Source: Brachypterus glaber
Taxonomy: Eukaryota; Arthropoda; Insecta; Coleoptera; Kateretidae
DNA length: 64,000 bases
Assembly: GCA_958510825.1 (NCBI GenBank)
Contig: OY294047.1
Span: 41,307,229-41,371,228 of the forward strand
Reading direction: 5' to 3'
Under the pieces are notes generated by a model. The model was not told the DNA's origin and searched no databases. It worked only from the letters and a program-made list of their open reading frames with translations. Made by a program: the position numbers and the translations under genes. This document shows positions 1 through 11,256 of this stretch, in pieces; position 1 is the first letter of the stretch, and the number at the start of each line of letters is the position of its first letter.

Positions 1-377
1 TGAGAATCTATCACGCTAGCAGGCGTGTCAGGGTTTGAATTTGAATGTCCTAACCCGCTGAACTGAGCAAAACCCCTTTGTGGCGTGAGTACAAAATTTC
101 TATTTACGTTGTCTTGCATTAAAAACTTCTGCTTCAACTGTTTAATTTATTCAAACAAATGAAAACGGCATATCTCTTGCCCTAAGGTAATAATATCATG
201 TTATATACACCAAGGCATTAAACGACTCATTTTGTTTCTAGCTTCAAGTGTTTAAAGTTTGTTGTAATCATCACACGAGAGAGATTGTAGAAAGTTTGGT
301 TTCGTGTTACTTGCAGAAATGCATTTAAATATGAAATAATAATTAAAAATACATAGAGAGGAATAATTACTTCAATC

Positions 378-598
378 AAGTACACTCAGAATTCGTTACC
401 ATAGTAAATGCTGAACCTTTTTGTCTATTTGGAACCACAGGCAAGAATTATTGTTATTTACAAATTTTTAGAGTAAAACATAACGTTGTTCTGTTATGTT
501 TTCCTGTAACAACTTGTACTTAATAACAAATGTTGCCTGGGGTTCCAAATAGGCAAAAACGTTTAGTATTTACTACGATAACGAATGCTCAGTGTATT
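378..598. mobile_element. Foldback/MITE, 221 bp
   Basis: The ends are imperfect inverted repeats of about 65 bp. The left arm reads AAGTACACTCAGAATTCGTT and continues into TCTATTTGGAACC; the right arm returns the same sequence inverted, ending CTCAGTGTATTTG. It has no coding capacity. Superfamily not recognised. Confidence 0.7.
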
Positions 599-1030
599 TG
601 CTAACATTTATATGCACCAGACAGAAAAATAATTATTTGTTCAGGCTTACCAGAGCAAGAAACAGAAACAGGATTAAAAGACACAGTCGTTTAATATACT
701 TTATATACATTTATACTATTTTTAGCACGACTTAAAAAAATATTCTTCTTTCTTTCCATACTAATCCGTATTCATCCACTGCAGGATGTAGGTCTTTTTC
801 ACGTCTTTTCATGTTTGCCTATTTGGCATTTTTGAAGCTGGTGTTTACCGGCTACTTGCTTTATATTATCCATCTCTTTTGAAGTCTACCGATACTTCTT
901 TTAGATATTCTAGGTCTCCACTGTGTAATAATTCAGTGTGTTCATTTTACATCTTCCAGTTAACTTGTACTGTGTGTCTTATTTCCTCATTTCTGATCTT
1001 GTTACTCATAAATATACAATAAATAGTAAT

Positions 1031-1200
1031 AAATAGTAATAAATTTTCAATAGATAAAATGGCGGATTCAATATGGTGGACAAAAATTATTAGTTATAAT
1101 TAGTTTTTTTTTTCATAAATATATTTATATAATACTTACTTAAAGTGTATTTATGAAAAAAAAATTCGCCATTTTATTTATTGAAAAGTTATTACTATTT
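1031..1200. mobile_element. Foldback/MITE, about 170 bp
   Basis: Inverted ends of about 37 bp centred on AAATGGCGGATT on the left and AATTCGCCATTTT on the right, both flanked by AATAGTAATAA and its complement. The interior is AT-rich. A short direct duplication of AAATAGTAAT lies just outside the left end. Confidence 0.65.
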
Positions 1201-1679
1201 ATAAAATGAACGACCTCTTAAACGCTTATTTACCAGTTTTGGAAAAAAATGTTTATTTTCGGTTTTTACCAGCTTTATGATAAAATTTTGCCACTGCGTG
1301 TGGTTTTGAAACAAACTAGGGATCAGGGAGGTCTTTTATTGTCAAATTTCTTTAAATCGCTAAAAAAAACTTGAAAAAAACAGTTTGGTTTGGACTGTGG
1401 AATGTTATGAAATATTTCTTTTGACATCTGCAATGTTAAAGCCCCCAGACTCCCCACCACTGGACATAAGAAAATATGTGTAAGTTTTTTACGCTCAAAA
1501 ATACATAGAAAAAATATAGTTTGGTTTACAAAAAACTAACTTTATTTTTTTTTTGTGGTACTGTGTAATTATTTTAAATCTGTATAATATGGTATAATAA
1601 ATCTTGTGACGTTTATGCGATTTTTTGGCGCGATCTATACTCAAAAAATTTAAGTTACTAGGATTTCTTACCAACATTA

Positions 1680-1812
1680 TGTTATGTAATTATTACACCA
1701 TATATTATGTAAAATTATATTAGATATTATGAAGTAAAATGATTTGCAGTGCAAATTTATAAAATTTATTCTGTAAAATTTTATTTTACACGATTTATTA
1801 TAAAATTTTATA
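1680..1812. repeat. AT-rich dispersed repeat, copy 1
   Basis: Holds the phrases ATATTATGTAAAATTATA and CTGTAAAATTTTATTTTACA. Closely related phrases recur at 61970-62215, so this is a dispersed family rather than simple AT-richness. No ends or target-site duplication were resolved. Confidence 0.4.
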
Positions 1813-2213
1813 GAATTTATTTCGAAAATAAAAAGTTTAGCTAAAATTTTTACTTAAATACGTTTTTTTAGTTTTAAATTCAAAATAAATAAAGCAATAG
1901 TTAATTTTCCAAAATCGTCAATTATGAAAAAGCTACTACGTTTTAAAGCGAAAGAAATAAAATAAAAGGCTTCATGTTACGGCATGGCAATTTAAAAATA
2001 GAATTTAGTCGATTGGACACAATTTTATTTATTTCTTAACTGTACCTAAAGGACTTCTATTGCTTCCAGCCATAGCTACAGAAACAATAAAATAATTTAC
2101 TATATCTCAGGAGGTTTTATAACAGAGTTTATAAAAAAAACACTTATTATACTCGTTGCTACCTCTAGCTAGAAGAGATCTTCTAGAGTATTGCACATAG
2201 ACAAAAAATATTC

Positions 2214-2377
2214 TTATATGTGACCCTGCACAAAGAAATCCAACTAGTGTGTAAAATTTACGCATCTCGTTTTTTTTTGGATTCTTATGTAAATTTTTTT
2301 AAGTTTTTGGCAAAAAAAAGAAATACGTGAATTAGACACAATAAAAAGTAGGTTTCTTTGTGTAGGGTCACATATAA
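2214..2377. mobile_element. MITE with 25-bp terminal inverted repeats
   Basis: Left end TTATATGTGACCCTGCACAA, right end its near-perfect inverse (TTGTGTAGGGTCACATATAA), 164 bp apart. Only one or two mismatches separate the ends, so this is a fairly young non-autonomous DNA transposon. No open reading frame. Confidence 0.8.
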
Positions 2378-3601
2378 AGGGTTTGTGATATTTGTATTAA
2401 ACACTTGTTGCTGGTAGGTATAAAAATTCTTGAGATAAACGTATTAAATCAATTTTAAAAAAGTCAATAATTTGTTCTTTATTTTTGTATTTAAAATACT
2501 CAGTATAACTATCTAATGGCAATTTGCCTCCTCTTATTCAGGTTTCTTTAAAACTCACTACAAGAAATTTTATATTCAAACCAAACGCTTTTACTTAGTT
2601 TAAGTTTGAACCTTTTGGTCTAAATAAGATACGTATTCAACTTCAATGAAGAAAATCATTTGATTAACAAAACGCTTTTATTAAATTAAAAGATTATAAC
2701 TTTTAAAATGTCTTTCCATCTGTCTGATTGTCCATTTGTAACGTTTCTAGTCTGCAGGTTGGCTACTAAAGTTTTACAAAACATTACCATCGGTAAGCAC
2801 ACGAAGTCTATTAATTTAGAAAAAAATAAATAGATTCAAAGAATTAGATATTGGAGACAAAAAGTAGGTCTACAAAGTTTTACTTCGGCTTAAGTAAATA
2901 AACATTGAAAAAAGTAGATATAAAAACAATAAAATAATAAAAACTCTAAAAAATAATGTTTTTCTTCAAGCGTACTAAAATGTTCATATTTTGTAACTGA
3001 AGACACTAGTTAGAAGTGATATATTTTTTTACAGTGAAAAAATGAGTTTATTGTTGTACGCCGTAAAAACAAGTAAGTTAGAAAAACCACCACTGGCGGC
3101 AGCACTCTTTGACTTTAATGACAGCCATACTTGAAACTTATTTGTTTATTATGTAAACAGGTAGTTGATTCGAGATTCTGTGCTAAAACCTTGTGTGAAA
3201 TTGGTTAAAAATGATTGAAGAAGAATATATGGTTTATACACCTCCGAAATTGCAAATGCTACATTAGACAAGTTACCATCGAAATCGCGAAAAGTGTACG
3301 ATTTAGCATACAAAAAAATTTAAAATGAGCTAAGGAAGGTTTAAGTTTATTTCGAAAGGGTTTTACTGGCCTACTTTAATAAAAAAAAAACATACCTTAT
3401 TACTGAGTAAATTAAATTCAAAAATTAATATTTAAAAAAAATATATAGAAAAAAATCAAAACTACAAATAATGGTCCACTACCCCAATATATTTCAAAAA
3501 ACCGACCGCGGTTTCGGGCCTTTATAAATACAATACAATCTGTATTACACAACTAGATCCATTATCAAGGTATACGTTTAAGAAATATGGACATAAAGTC
3601 C

Positions 3602-4253
3602 ACTAAAGGCTCTAGTTGTCTAACTCCAAATTTTTCAAAAATGAGATTTTTATCAAATTTGCTTTATTATCTGATTACCAACATACTTCAAAAAAAAAAA
3701 GTTGCATTAAACCAATATCAGCCTCAAAAAATTCAAAAATGTAAATATTTTAAGTCGCTAAGTGTCCAAACTCCATCATATGATTGTGAGAAAACAATTA
3801 AATGAGAACTGTCACTAATGTCCAACTATTTCTCGACAACAGGGGATCCCGTTTCAAATATTTGTTAATTTACTGTTTGATGATAATTATAATTATTGCC
3901 ATTAATAATGTATATATATTATGCCTACCTAGTAGTAATATTATATATTAAATATAAAAATATAAATTTTTTGTAATAATATTACGCGATATAATACGAT
4001 AGGTATCCTCTTTTATCTTCCCTTGGAGTTAGACCATTAGTGAATTTAGATTTTGTTGTTAAAATTTAATTTTCAAATAATTTATATAAAATAGATAACA
4101 ATGAAAAGTTTTAAATACATTAACACATTTCAAACATTTTTACCTGTGAACAAGCTAGTTTTAAAGTTCTAAATTGCTATAATTAAGTTTTAAATCGTTT
4201 TTTACGTCTCCTGAAAAATATGACGTTTTGGAGTTAGCCCGTTAGAGCCTTTA
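3602..4253. mobile_element. Non-autonomous DNA element with degenerate TIRs
   Basis: The left end contains CTAAAGGCTCTAGTTGTCTA then ACTCCAAA; the right end contains TTTGGAGTTAGCCCGTTAGA then GCCTTTAG, its imperfect inverse. The interior has another copy of GGAGTTAGACC near 4027. The open reading frame at 3587-3805 shows no recognisable domain and is treated as chance. Confidence 0.55.
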
Positions 4254-4611
4254 GATGACGATATGCTTTTTTTACTCGTCTGTAGTTTCCGGACTCCGCT
4301 TCGCGTCGTCCGTAGATTTTACAGACTAGTAAAAAAAAGCTTCACTTTTCCTCTTTGTAAAACAATATACTATTTTTTCTTTTATACGAGGAAAAGCGAA
4401 GCATTATATATTTTCAGCACTGTTTATCTTTCATTTTTCTTTTCTCGCTCCACAACCCCTGCAGGGCCATCTCTAAGGGATACAAAAAAATTAAATTAAA
4501 ACTGCTGCAGATATGAATTATTATATTGCCTAATAGAACATACACAAAAACGGATTGTGTATAATAAAATGCTTGATTTTAATATTTCTTAGTTAAAATT
4601 AAACTTTTTCT

Positions 4612-5229
4612 ATAGAGGAAAGTCGCCTAATTTCGGATACCATTTACAATGTATTCAATATTTAATACTCGGTATTACTTTTTGATATTTTTTTTATATA
4701 ACCAGATACAACTTATTATAGCGAACCATGATTTATTATAAAAGCAATTTTATTACAGTTTATTTTTTCCAAAAAACACGGTTAGCGCATTTTTGTGCAT
4801 TTGAAAAAGGGCTCCTAATTTCAATCAAATGCACAAAAATGGTCTATCCGAAATTAGGCAACTTTCTGCTTTTTAGATTAGAAATTTGTAGAATGTTTAC
4901 GTTTTCAAATTGCTTAATTATGAATAGTGGATCAACTTAACTAACATCATAACTTACCCAAGACAGAATCACGAACTTTTATAACGATTATTTATAAAAT
5001 AAACAAGCATAATAATGCAACTGAGCACAAAACTGCCATTTGCAATATAAACGATTTGTGCTGCCATTTAAAGGGGAGAAGCTCTACCGTTATCATATTA
5101 CAGGACGGATTTAGTTTGACTTTTGGCTTCACATAAAAGTAGGTTTCTGTTTACCTTTGCAGACAGTATCTTAAATACACTACTATCCGAAATTTGGAAA
5201 CCATCCGAAATTAGGCTCATTTCCTCTAT
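4612..5229. mobile_element. DNA element with internal copies of its own end
   Basis: Left end ATAGAGGAAAGTCGCCTAAT then TTCGGAT; right end its inverse, finishing CATTTCCTCTAT. A third copy in the right-end orientation (TATCCGAAATTAGGCAACTT) sits inside at about 4842-4863, and a degenerate fourth at about 5186. Repeated sub-terminal motifs of this kind are usually transposase-binding sites. No coding capacity remains. Confidence 0.65.
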
Positions 5230-5263
5230 GCAGCTATTTACAATATAAAAATTTTTTGCAAAA

Positions 5264-5439
5264 AAATGAACCGACTTCTGTCGCTAAAAAGTAAAAAATA
5301 AAAAATAAGCCGGTGCCAATTTCACCACTCCCTAAATTAAATACTAACAATTATTTATGTTGTTAAATTGTTTGCTGTGAAATTGGCACCGACTTATTTT
5401 TTATTTTTTACTTTTTAGAGACAGAAATCGGTTTTTTTT
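5264..5439. mobile_element. Foldback element, about 175 bp
   Basis: Inverted arms of about 70 bp: the left includes CCGACTTCTGTCGCTAAAAA and GCCGGTGCCAATTTCAC, the right includes GTGAAATTGGCACCGAC and AGAGACAGAAATCGG. A short duplication of the right tip (TTTTTACTTTTTAGAGACA) follows at about 5452. Confidence 0.7.
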
Positions 5440-5537
5440 CCGAAATTTTTTTATTTTTTACTTTTTAGAGACACAGAATTTGTAGATCTGTAAGGTCATC
5501 TAAGCTAAATTATAGTATTCCTTGCATCTCGGCAAGC

Positions 5538-5565
5538 TGCTGACGTCACAACGCACTATTAGTGC
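5538..5565. repeat. Short perfect hairpin
   Basis: CACAACGCACTATTAGTGCG followed by TTGTG forms an almost uninterrupted stem around TATTA. No associated gene or poly-U tract, so no regulatory role is claimed. Confidence 0.5.
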
Positions 5566-6436
5566 GTTGTGGCGTTATTATCTTAAAGATAAATTTCTAA
5601 AAAATTAATTTATTTCAGCGACCAAGAGTCCAACCAACCTTATTTTAAACGAAATACTAAATAAAATCTTTGTAAAACTTTAAGCGTTAAGTAATAATCA
5701 AATAACGCCTTATGGTATAATCACAAATTTTATAATTTTCTCTTGGTATTTTAATATTGCAGGTCTACAAAATCAAGTTTAGCGGCATTTAAAAGATTTT
5801 TAGCCTGCCGTAATCATTGAGTGACCCCTTAATCAAGTTATCCGAATAATCCAAGTTGTTCGATCATTTTCTAAAAATTTGGTTGGTATTAGAACCAAAT
5901 TAAGCCGGTTTTAAATGAAATTACGTTAAAACGATTAGATTTATCTTGATTATCCGGCTTACCCGGCATTATCTGAGCGTCAAATTAAAACGGGACCACC
6001 TCAGGAATGTCCTCTTTAAGTAGCACAAGGTTTTATCAAATTCCGTTCATCCGTTCCAGTTATGCGGGAACAAACATAAAAAAAAACAAAGTCACACGTC
6101 GAATTTATAACCTCCTCCTTTTTTGGAAGTCGGTTAAAAATTATATAACCAAATTACAAGTAGTATACCTAATTATTATTATTCTAATCAGATTGCGTCA
6201 GCCTGATACAGCGGCGTGTATCTGGTCTAAAGAGTGCTTATCCTCGCTTCCCTGCGCTCGACAAACTAGTTTTGCAGCGGTTTTCGCCCGTGCGCTTCTG
6301 ACTTATATATCAGTTTTATTTTTAATCGTACGAAAAACCGATGAGGAATTCAGGTGTACAATTTTGAGGAAATCTTGGAGGTAATCTCTCGAAGAAGTCC
6401 GAGGAAATCCCATCTTTACCAAACGTGGGACATTTT

Positions 6437-7262
6437 TTAGATAATTTTTAAGATAGTCTTGAAAGAAATTTCGACGAAATCTAAAGGACTACCTCCTGAA
6501 AAGAATTTATATGTACAATTTCTTTCGCGGTTGACGGTTCCAAAGAAGCCTAAGAGTTTTTTGGGGGCTACTTGGGATATATCTGCAGGTCTTGGGTATA
6601 CCTGTTCTAGATATTGTAGCCTTTTGCGAGCAATGGCTTCGCAGAAGCACATAATGTGTTCGGCCGTTTCTGGTGCTTCAGAGCATAGACGGCAAATGTC
6701 GATTTCAGATTTTCCAATTTTTTTAAGATGATATCTTAACGGGCAGTATTCGGTTAACAGCCTTGTATAGGTCTTTAGGTCCGCCTTGCTGAGATCGAGT
6801 AACTTTCTTGTTCGTTCAGGTTCATATTTTATGAATATTTTGGCCTGTCTTAAGTTTTAGTCTTTCCAATATCGAGTTTTGATTGTGGTTTCCCATTCCT
6901 TAATTGCCTCTACCTGATGGCTTTTGTTAAAGCCACAGAAAGGTTCAGGGCCAATAAATTAATAAATTGAGTCCGCAGCCTCATTGCCTTTAACACCCTC
7001 GTGTCCTGGCATCCACATCAAGGAAACCTTGTTGGTTTCTGCCTGTTGTTTATCCGAGAATATGCATATTTTTGCCCTCTTTTGCCCTTATTCAGGTATT
7101 CTTGAGCACAAATTTTTATGGCGTATGTTTCCACCTGGAAAATGGATGGAGTTTTCCCCATTGGTATCGATAGTTGGCATCTCGGCCCATGTATGCCCGC
7201 ACCAACTCCTGACTCCATTTTGGACCCATCTGTATAGTAGCAGATCATCCCATTTTCCATGT
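6437..7262 (-). pseudogene. Non-LTR retrotransposon RNase H region, decayed
   Basis: Reading the minus strand, 7260-7018 encodes an RNase H start: the YTDGSK motif with its catalytic Asp is followed by a glycine-rich GVGAGI strand and then QVETYAI carrying the second acidic residue. After frameshifts, 6700-6560 encodes a terminal segment with a CRLC...H...CFC cysteine/histidine pattern (CRLCSEAPETAEHIMCFCEA), typical of the RNase H and tail module of R1/I/Jockey-like non-LTR elements. The upstream reverse transcriptase is absent and the frame is broken several times, so this is a dead, 5'-truncated copy. The plus-strand reading frames over the same bases are antisense shadows. Confidence 0.75.
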
Positions 7263-7576
7263 ATTTGATTTAAGTCAGTGTTTAAATCCCTACATGGCTA
7301 AATAAACTTTAAAATATTGTTAATTTAATTTAAATTATTTAACTTAGTCATCTTATAGTGTAGGTATAAGATTAAATATTCATACTTTTATATTCTTAAT
7401 TTAAAGACCTTAAAAGCATTAATCAAAGAGCCGGCTTAGACTAATAATATCCTTATTAAAATTGAATTAATTTATTCATTCTATAGAAGTTAATTTACAG
7501 GAAATATATTTTAATATTCTGTTATAATTTTGTAGCAATTAACTGTAAGGCTGGGAGGAACAAGGGACATAAGCTC

Positions 7577-8600
7577 ATAATAGTATATTAAAGTAACACC
7601 TGTTTTTAGCGCACCAGTACAAGTTTAGAAAACGAGCCGCTTGCTATTTAAAATAAAAAAAAAGTCCATTTAAATTGATGGCTAATTTAGGGATTTTTGT
7701 TTTGGGTTGGCATTACAATTTTCGCCACTCAAAGAACCAATAATAGTTTGATATATTTTATACTTAGCTCGTCTGTTTTTCACTGTAAGTAACCTAACGA
7801 CAATTTTGACACCGAAAAATTTAACTTAAAACCAGCTGAACAATTGCAAGCATCTTGTCAAAACACCGGCACTAGGCACTAGTTTGGACTTTATGAAAAG
7901 GAAAGTTGTGTGATCACATGAATAGGCAACCATTAATAGACCTGCATTTATTAAAGTTTGAAAGTCTGTATAATTTTTTTAAATGAGATATACTAAAAAA
8001 ACATTTTACTACTTTAAACGCCAATATCTCCAAAAGAATGAATTTTAGGAAAAAATAGTAACATCGATATCTTATTTAGAAATGAAGTTATCGAATTTAC
8101 AGACACAGACAGACAGACAGACAGACAGACGAAAATTTTTTTTTACTGATTTTGACTCAGAAAGGTATAAAACGTCGAGAAATGTGAAAAAAAACATGGT
8201 CAAAGATTTTGACTTTTCGGCGAAGATTTCAAGTCATCGGCACTCTTATATAGTAGCACTAAGTGCCGTTGTAAACATACTTTTCTAGACAAATTGGACT
8301 TTTTAAAGTCCATTTGCACAGAAAACGTCAAGCAAAATGTATTTGTCCTGTTGCCAACCCTAGTAGTAGTAGTAAATTTTGGGTTGGCCAAAGCCGGACA
8401 ACTAGGCCATTTCTGGCCCTTTTTGTCACCCCAGGCAATCCCAGCCATTTACCAACCCTAAATAAAAAAAGTACTAACCTCTAATTGGCCTATAAGATAC
8501 TTATAGTGTTCTTATAATAAGAACACGCAAAATGATTGTGTTATATGCTTATAATAGTCGCAAAATATAAAAAATATATTTTTTAATGCTACACCGACAC
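7577..8600. mobile_element. Dispersed element, copy 1 (related to 20549-21090)
   Basis: Starts with AGTATATTAAAGTA, then TTTTTAGCGCACCAGTACAA and GAAAACGAGCCGCTTGC. It continues with GGCATTACAATTTTCGCCA and ends with a block shared with 21000-21080 (CCTATAAG..., AACACGCAAAATG, AGTCGCAAA). A segment at about 7880-8440, including a GACA microsatellite, is missing from the second copy and looks like a later insertion. No coding capacity. Confidence 0.55.
8099..8131 (+). repeat. (GACA)n microsatellite
   Basis: About seven tandem ACAG/GACA units follow TTATCGAATTTACAGACA. The same kind of GACA-rich tail ends the dispersed repeats near 18350, 21960 and 40085, suggesting this is the tail of another copy of that family. 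Confidence 0.8.
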
Positions 8601-9029
8601 TGTCTAAAAGTTTTCGTTCCCCAAATAAAATGTTTATTTCATTTTCGGTCAAAATGGCCCGAGCCCTTCTCATTTAGATGCTAAGTGCTAAATAAAGAAG
8701 GTTGTCACATTTTTAAAAAATTTGTTAATAAAATTTTAAAAAGTAAAAACTTTTTTTTATTGCAACTTGATGCATACTTAGTCAATTATTATGTTTATAA
8801 TACCTTATTTATCCAATACATACAGATAATAAGACAATTACCAGCTTTATTTTAAATAGATAAACTCAATAATAACCCCCGCGTGGCTTTTACTTTATTG
8901 AGTGGATAATTATTTATTTTACCCACTCAACTGTCACTTGTCAAATTATTTTCTTGTAAATGTCATTAAAATTTTTAATAAAAATATGAATTCCTAAGCT
9001 ATTTATTGGATAAAACCTTTTATGGCACT

Positions 9030-9125
9030 CATGGGTAAACCGATATTGCCCTCTCGAAAATTAACCAGCTTGGCTGACGCCTCGCAGGGTAATTTTCTCA
9101 TGGGCAATATCTTACTTTACCCACT
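9030..9125. repeat. Imperfect inverted repeat (MITE core)
   Basis: ATGGGTAAACCGATATTGCC on the left is returned as GGGCAATATCTTACTTTACC on the right, around AAAATTAACCAGCTTGGCTG. A separate perfect palindrome, CCAGAAATAACTATTTCTGG, follows at 9131-9150. Confidence 0.5.
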
Positions 9126-11256
9126 AGTACCAGAAATAACTATTTCTGGTCGATTTTTTTTTGTGATCAGATAAATATGGTTAATTTCCCTTGTTTCTTT
9201 GAGCTCTTTAACTAATTACTACACCTACTCAACGGCTGGTATGATTTTATATATAGATATATTTTATCATTTAATTGGTAGCATGTGTAGTAAACACATT
9301 TTAGTGCCTAATCAGGTAACATGTCGTAATTATTTGTAATTTAAAGTCAATTTTTTATAACTTTTAGCGACCCTAACTTTTACATAAAGTAGTTTTTTAT
9401 GGTACCTACTTCGAAAGAAGAAGATAATTTAAAAAAAGAAACACAATAAACTTGATGATGCTTTTTATGTATAACCACTTGAGGGGTAACTTTTTTAAAA
9501 TGAACCAACTACTTACTCAGATTTTGATAGGAAATCGTGTTAGTATATTACATAACTAGTGTGGAAAGTGACATATTTCACGCAAGTGGCAAGGTTTACG
9601 AACGAGCCGCTAGGCGAGTGAGGAAACACCACTAGTGTATGTAATACACTTTCCAATGAAAAAGTCCAATTTACACTATTTTTCCTAGGATCCCGAAAAA
9701 ACAAAAAGTTTTTTATTTTTAAAATTTTCTAATTTTTATTAATTTTTAAGCAAAGCAAATCACAAAATAATTATAAAGAACATACAAATTTATATATGTA
9801 TGTCAAACAGAAAATATGATTTTCATTTAGCTTTAGTTTTCTTGGTTTTATATTTAATACAATACATATCTGTTTAATGGGTTGCCTATTCCTAAATAAA
9901 TGTAAACTTGAGTTTACTTATTAAATTAGATGTATGTGGTTATGCTGCCATATAAGACAGTAAAATTGTACCGTTTAACATTTCATAAGAAAAATACTGT
10001 GTATTTTGATGTTTTTTATGTAATGTAAGGTAACTAAATAAAAAATTAAGTAATTTTTATAAGATCTAGACTGTCTAGACTAGACAGTAATGGTCAAAAT
10101 AATAACGTTATAACTCTAGTTTCTATTTTTGACATGGAAAACAGAAATATTTGGATTAAAACACTTAAAAGATATAAAAAGCTGTGGTGAATGGTCGAAA
10201 ATGGTTTATAAAACAAGGTGAATAAAATTCGTAGAATCCACGAGGTAAATAGCTAAATAAAATTAGGCAAACCTCCATACATAAATATCACACGAGTGTG
10301 ATATAAAAATATAAACTAGTGCGATATGAGGCGTTTTCTAAAGAACAAAAGAGTGTACTACATGTCATTTTCATAGAGTATCGTAGGAAAAATATTAAGT
10401 TTTTATAAAAACTGTGTTTTGCATGCCTACTTAGACTTACTGCTTACTTACACGCTCTCATTTTTTACCTTGTTTTGTAGTATTATTATTTATTTAGTGC
10501 CTAATAGTTTGAATTATTATTATAATAATGCATAACTTATTAATGGCTAAGTAATCTCTCAATGAGTAATAATTTAAATAATCATGGTACTATAAAAAAA
10601 AATTATTTTATGTCTTATTAAGAGAAGTTGCTTATTCTAAATCATGCAAAAATATAATTCACGCAAAGTGACAACTTTATGCATTTTGAACATAATTCAA
10701 ACGATATACACTTGAATGGATTGTGTTGTCAATAACAACTGGTTTTCCCCTTTGTATAAAATACGGTTTTGTTTCATAAAATGAGCATGTAGAACATGGT
10801 ATAACATGCAGTACATACAATAAATGACGTTCATACATGGTGCAGGTGTCGATAATATTTCTTTATGAAACAGTCTTATTATTATTATGAAATTTGATAA
10901 GCATAATAAGCCCTGAAGAAAAATGATGAATTTTGAAATATTTAAAATAATTTGTATTGTCAATTTCAGAAAGATTAAATGATAATTATCCAATTAATTA
11001 TAATTAATTCTAATTAAGCATAATTAGCTTAATTTAACGTATATTATTTCAAAAATTGCATATAGTTTAATTCAGAAATTCTCTCTTTGGACTCGTTTGG
11101 AGTCTATACCTTTTAGGACTTTTTATTGAGTTCCGTACGTTAAAAATGGAAAACGACAACCCTTATAGGATCGCTCGGTTGTCTATTCGTCCATCCATCC
11201 GCGTGTCACAACCCTTTTTCTCAGATAGTTAGTAAAATTCCTTTTGTTTGTTTCAG

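Larger units (their letters stand above)
1..11256. other. Gene-free left region (intron or intergenic)
   Basis: No exon could be supported here on either strand. The first coding exon at 11257 opens with a splice acceptor in phase 0, so an upstream exon must exist, either here unrecognised or left of the window. What the stretch holds is listed separately: several inverted-repeat elements, a decayed non-LTR retrotransposon fragment, a GACA microsatellite and MITE fragments. Between them (roughly 2380-3600, 5440-6430 and 8600-11256) I see only AT-rich sequence with small hairpins, for example a perfect 20-bp palindrome at 10286-10305. Confidence 0.6.

Noticed and set aside
6459..6731. Plus-strand open frame over the RNase H region
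   Set aside because: It is antisense to the recognisable minus-strand retrotransposon tail and has no domain of its own.
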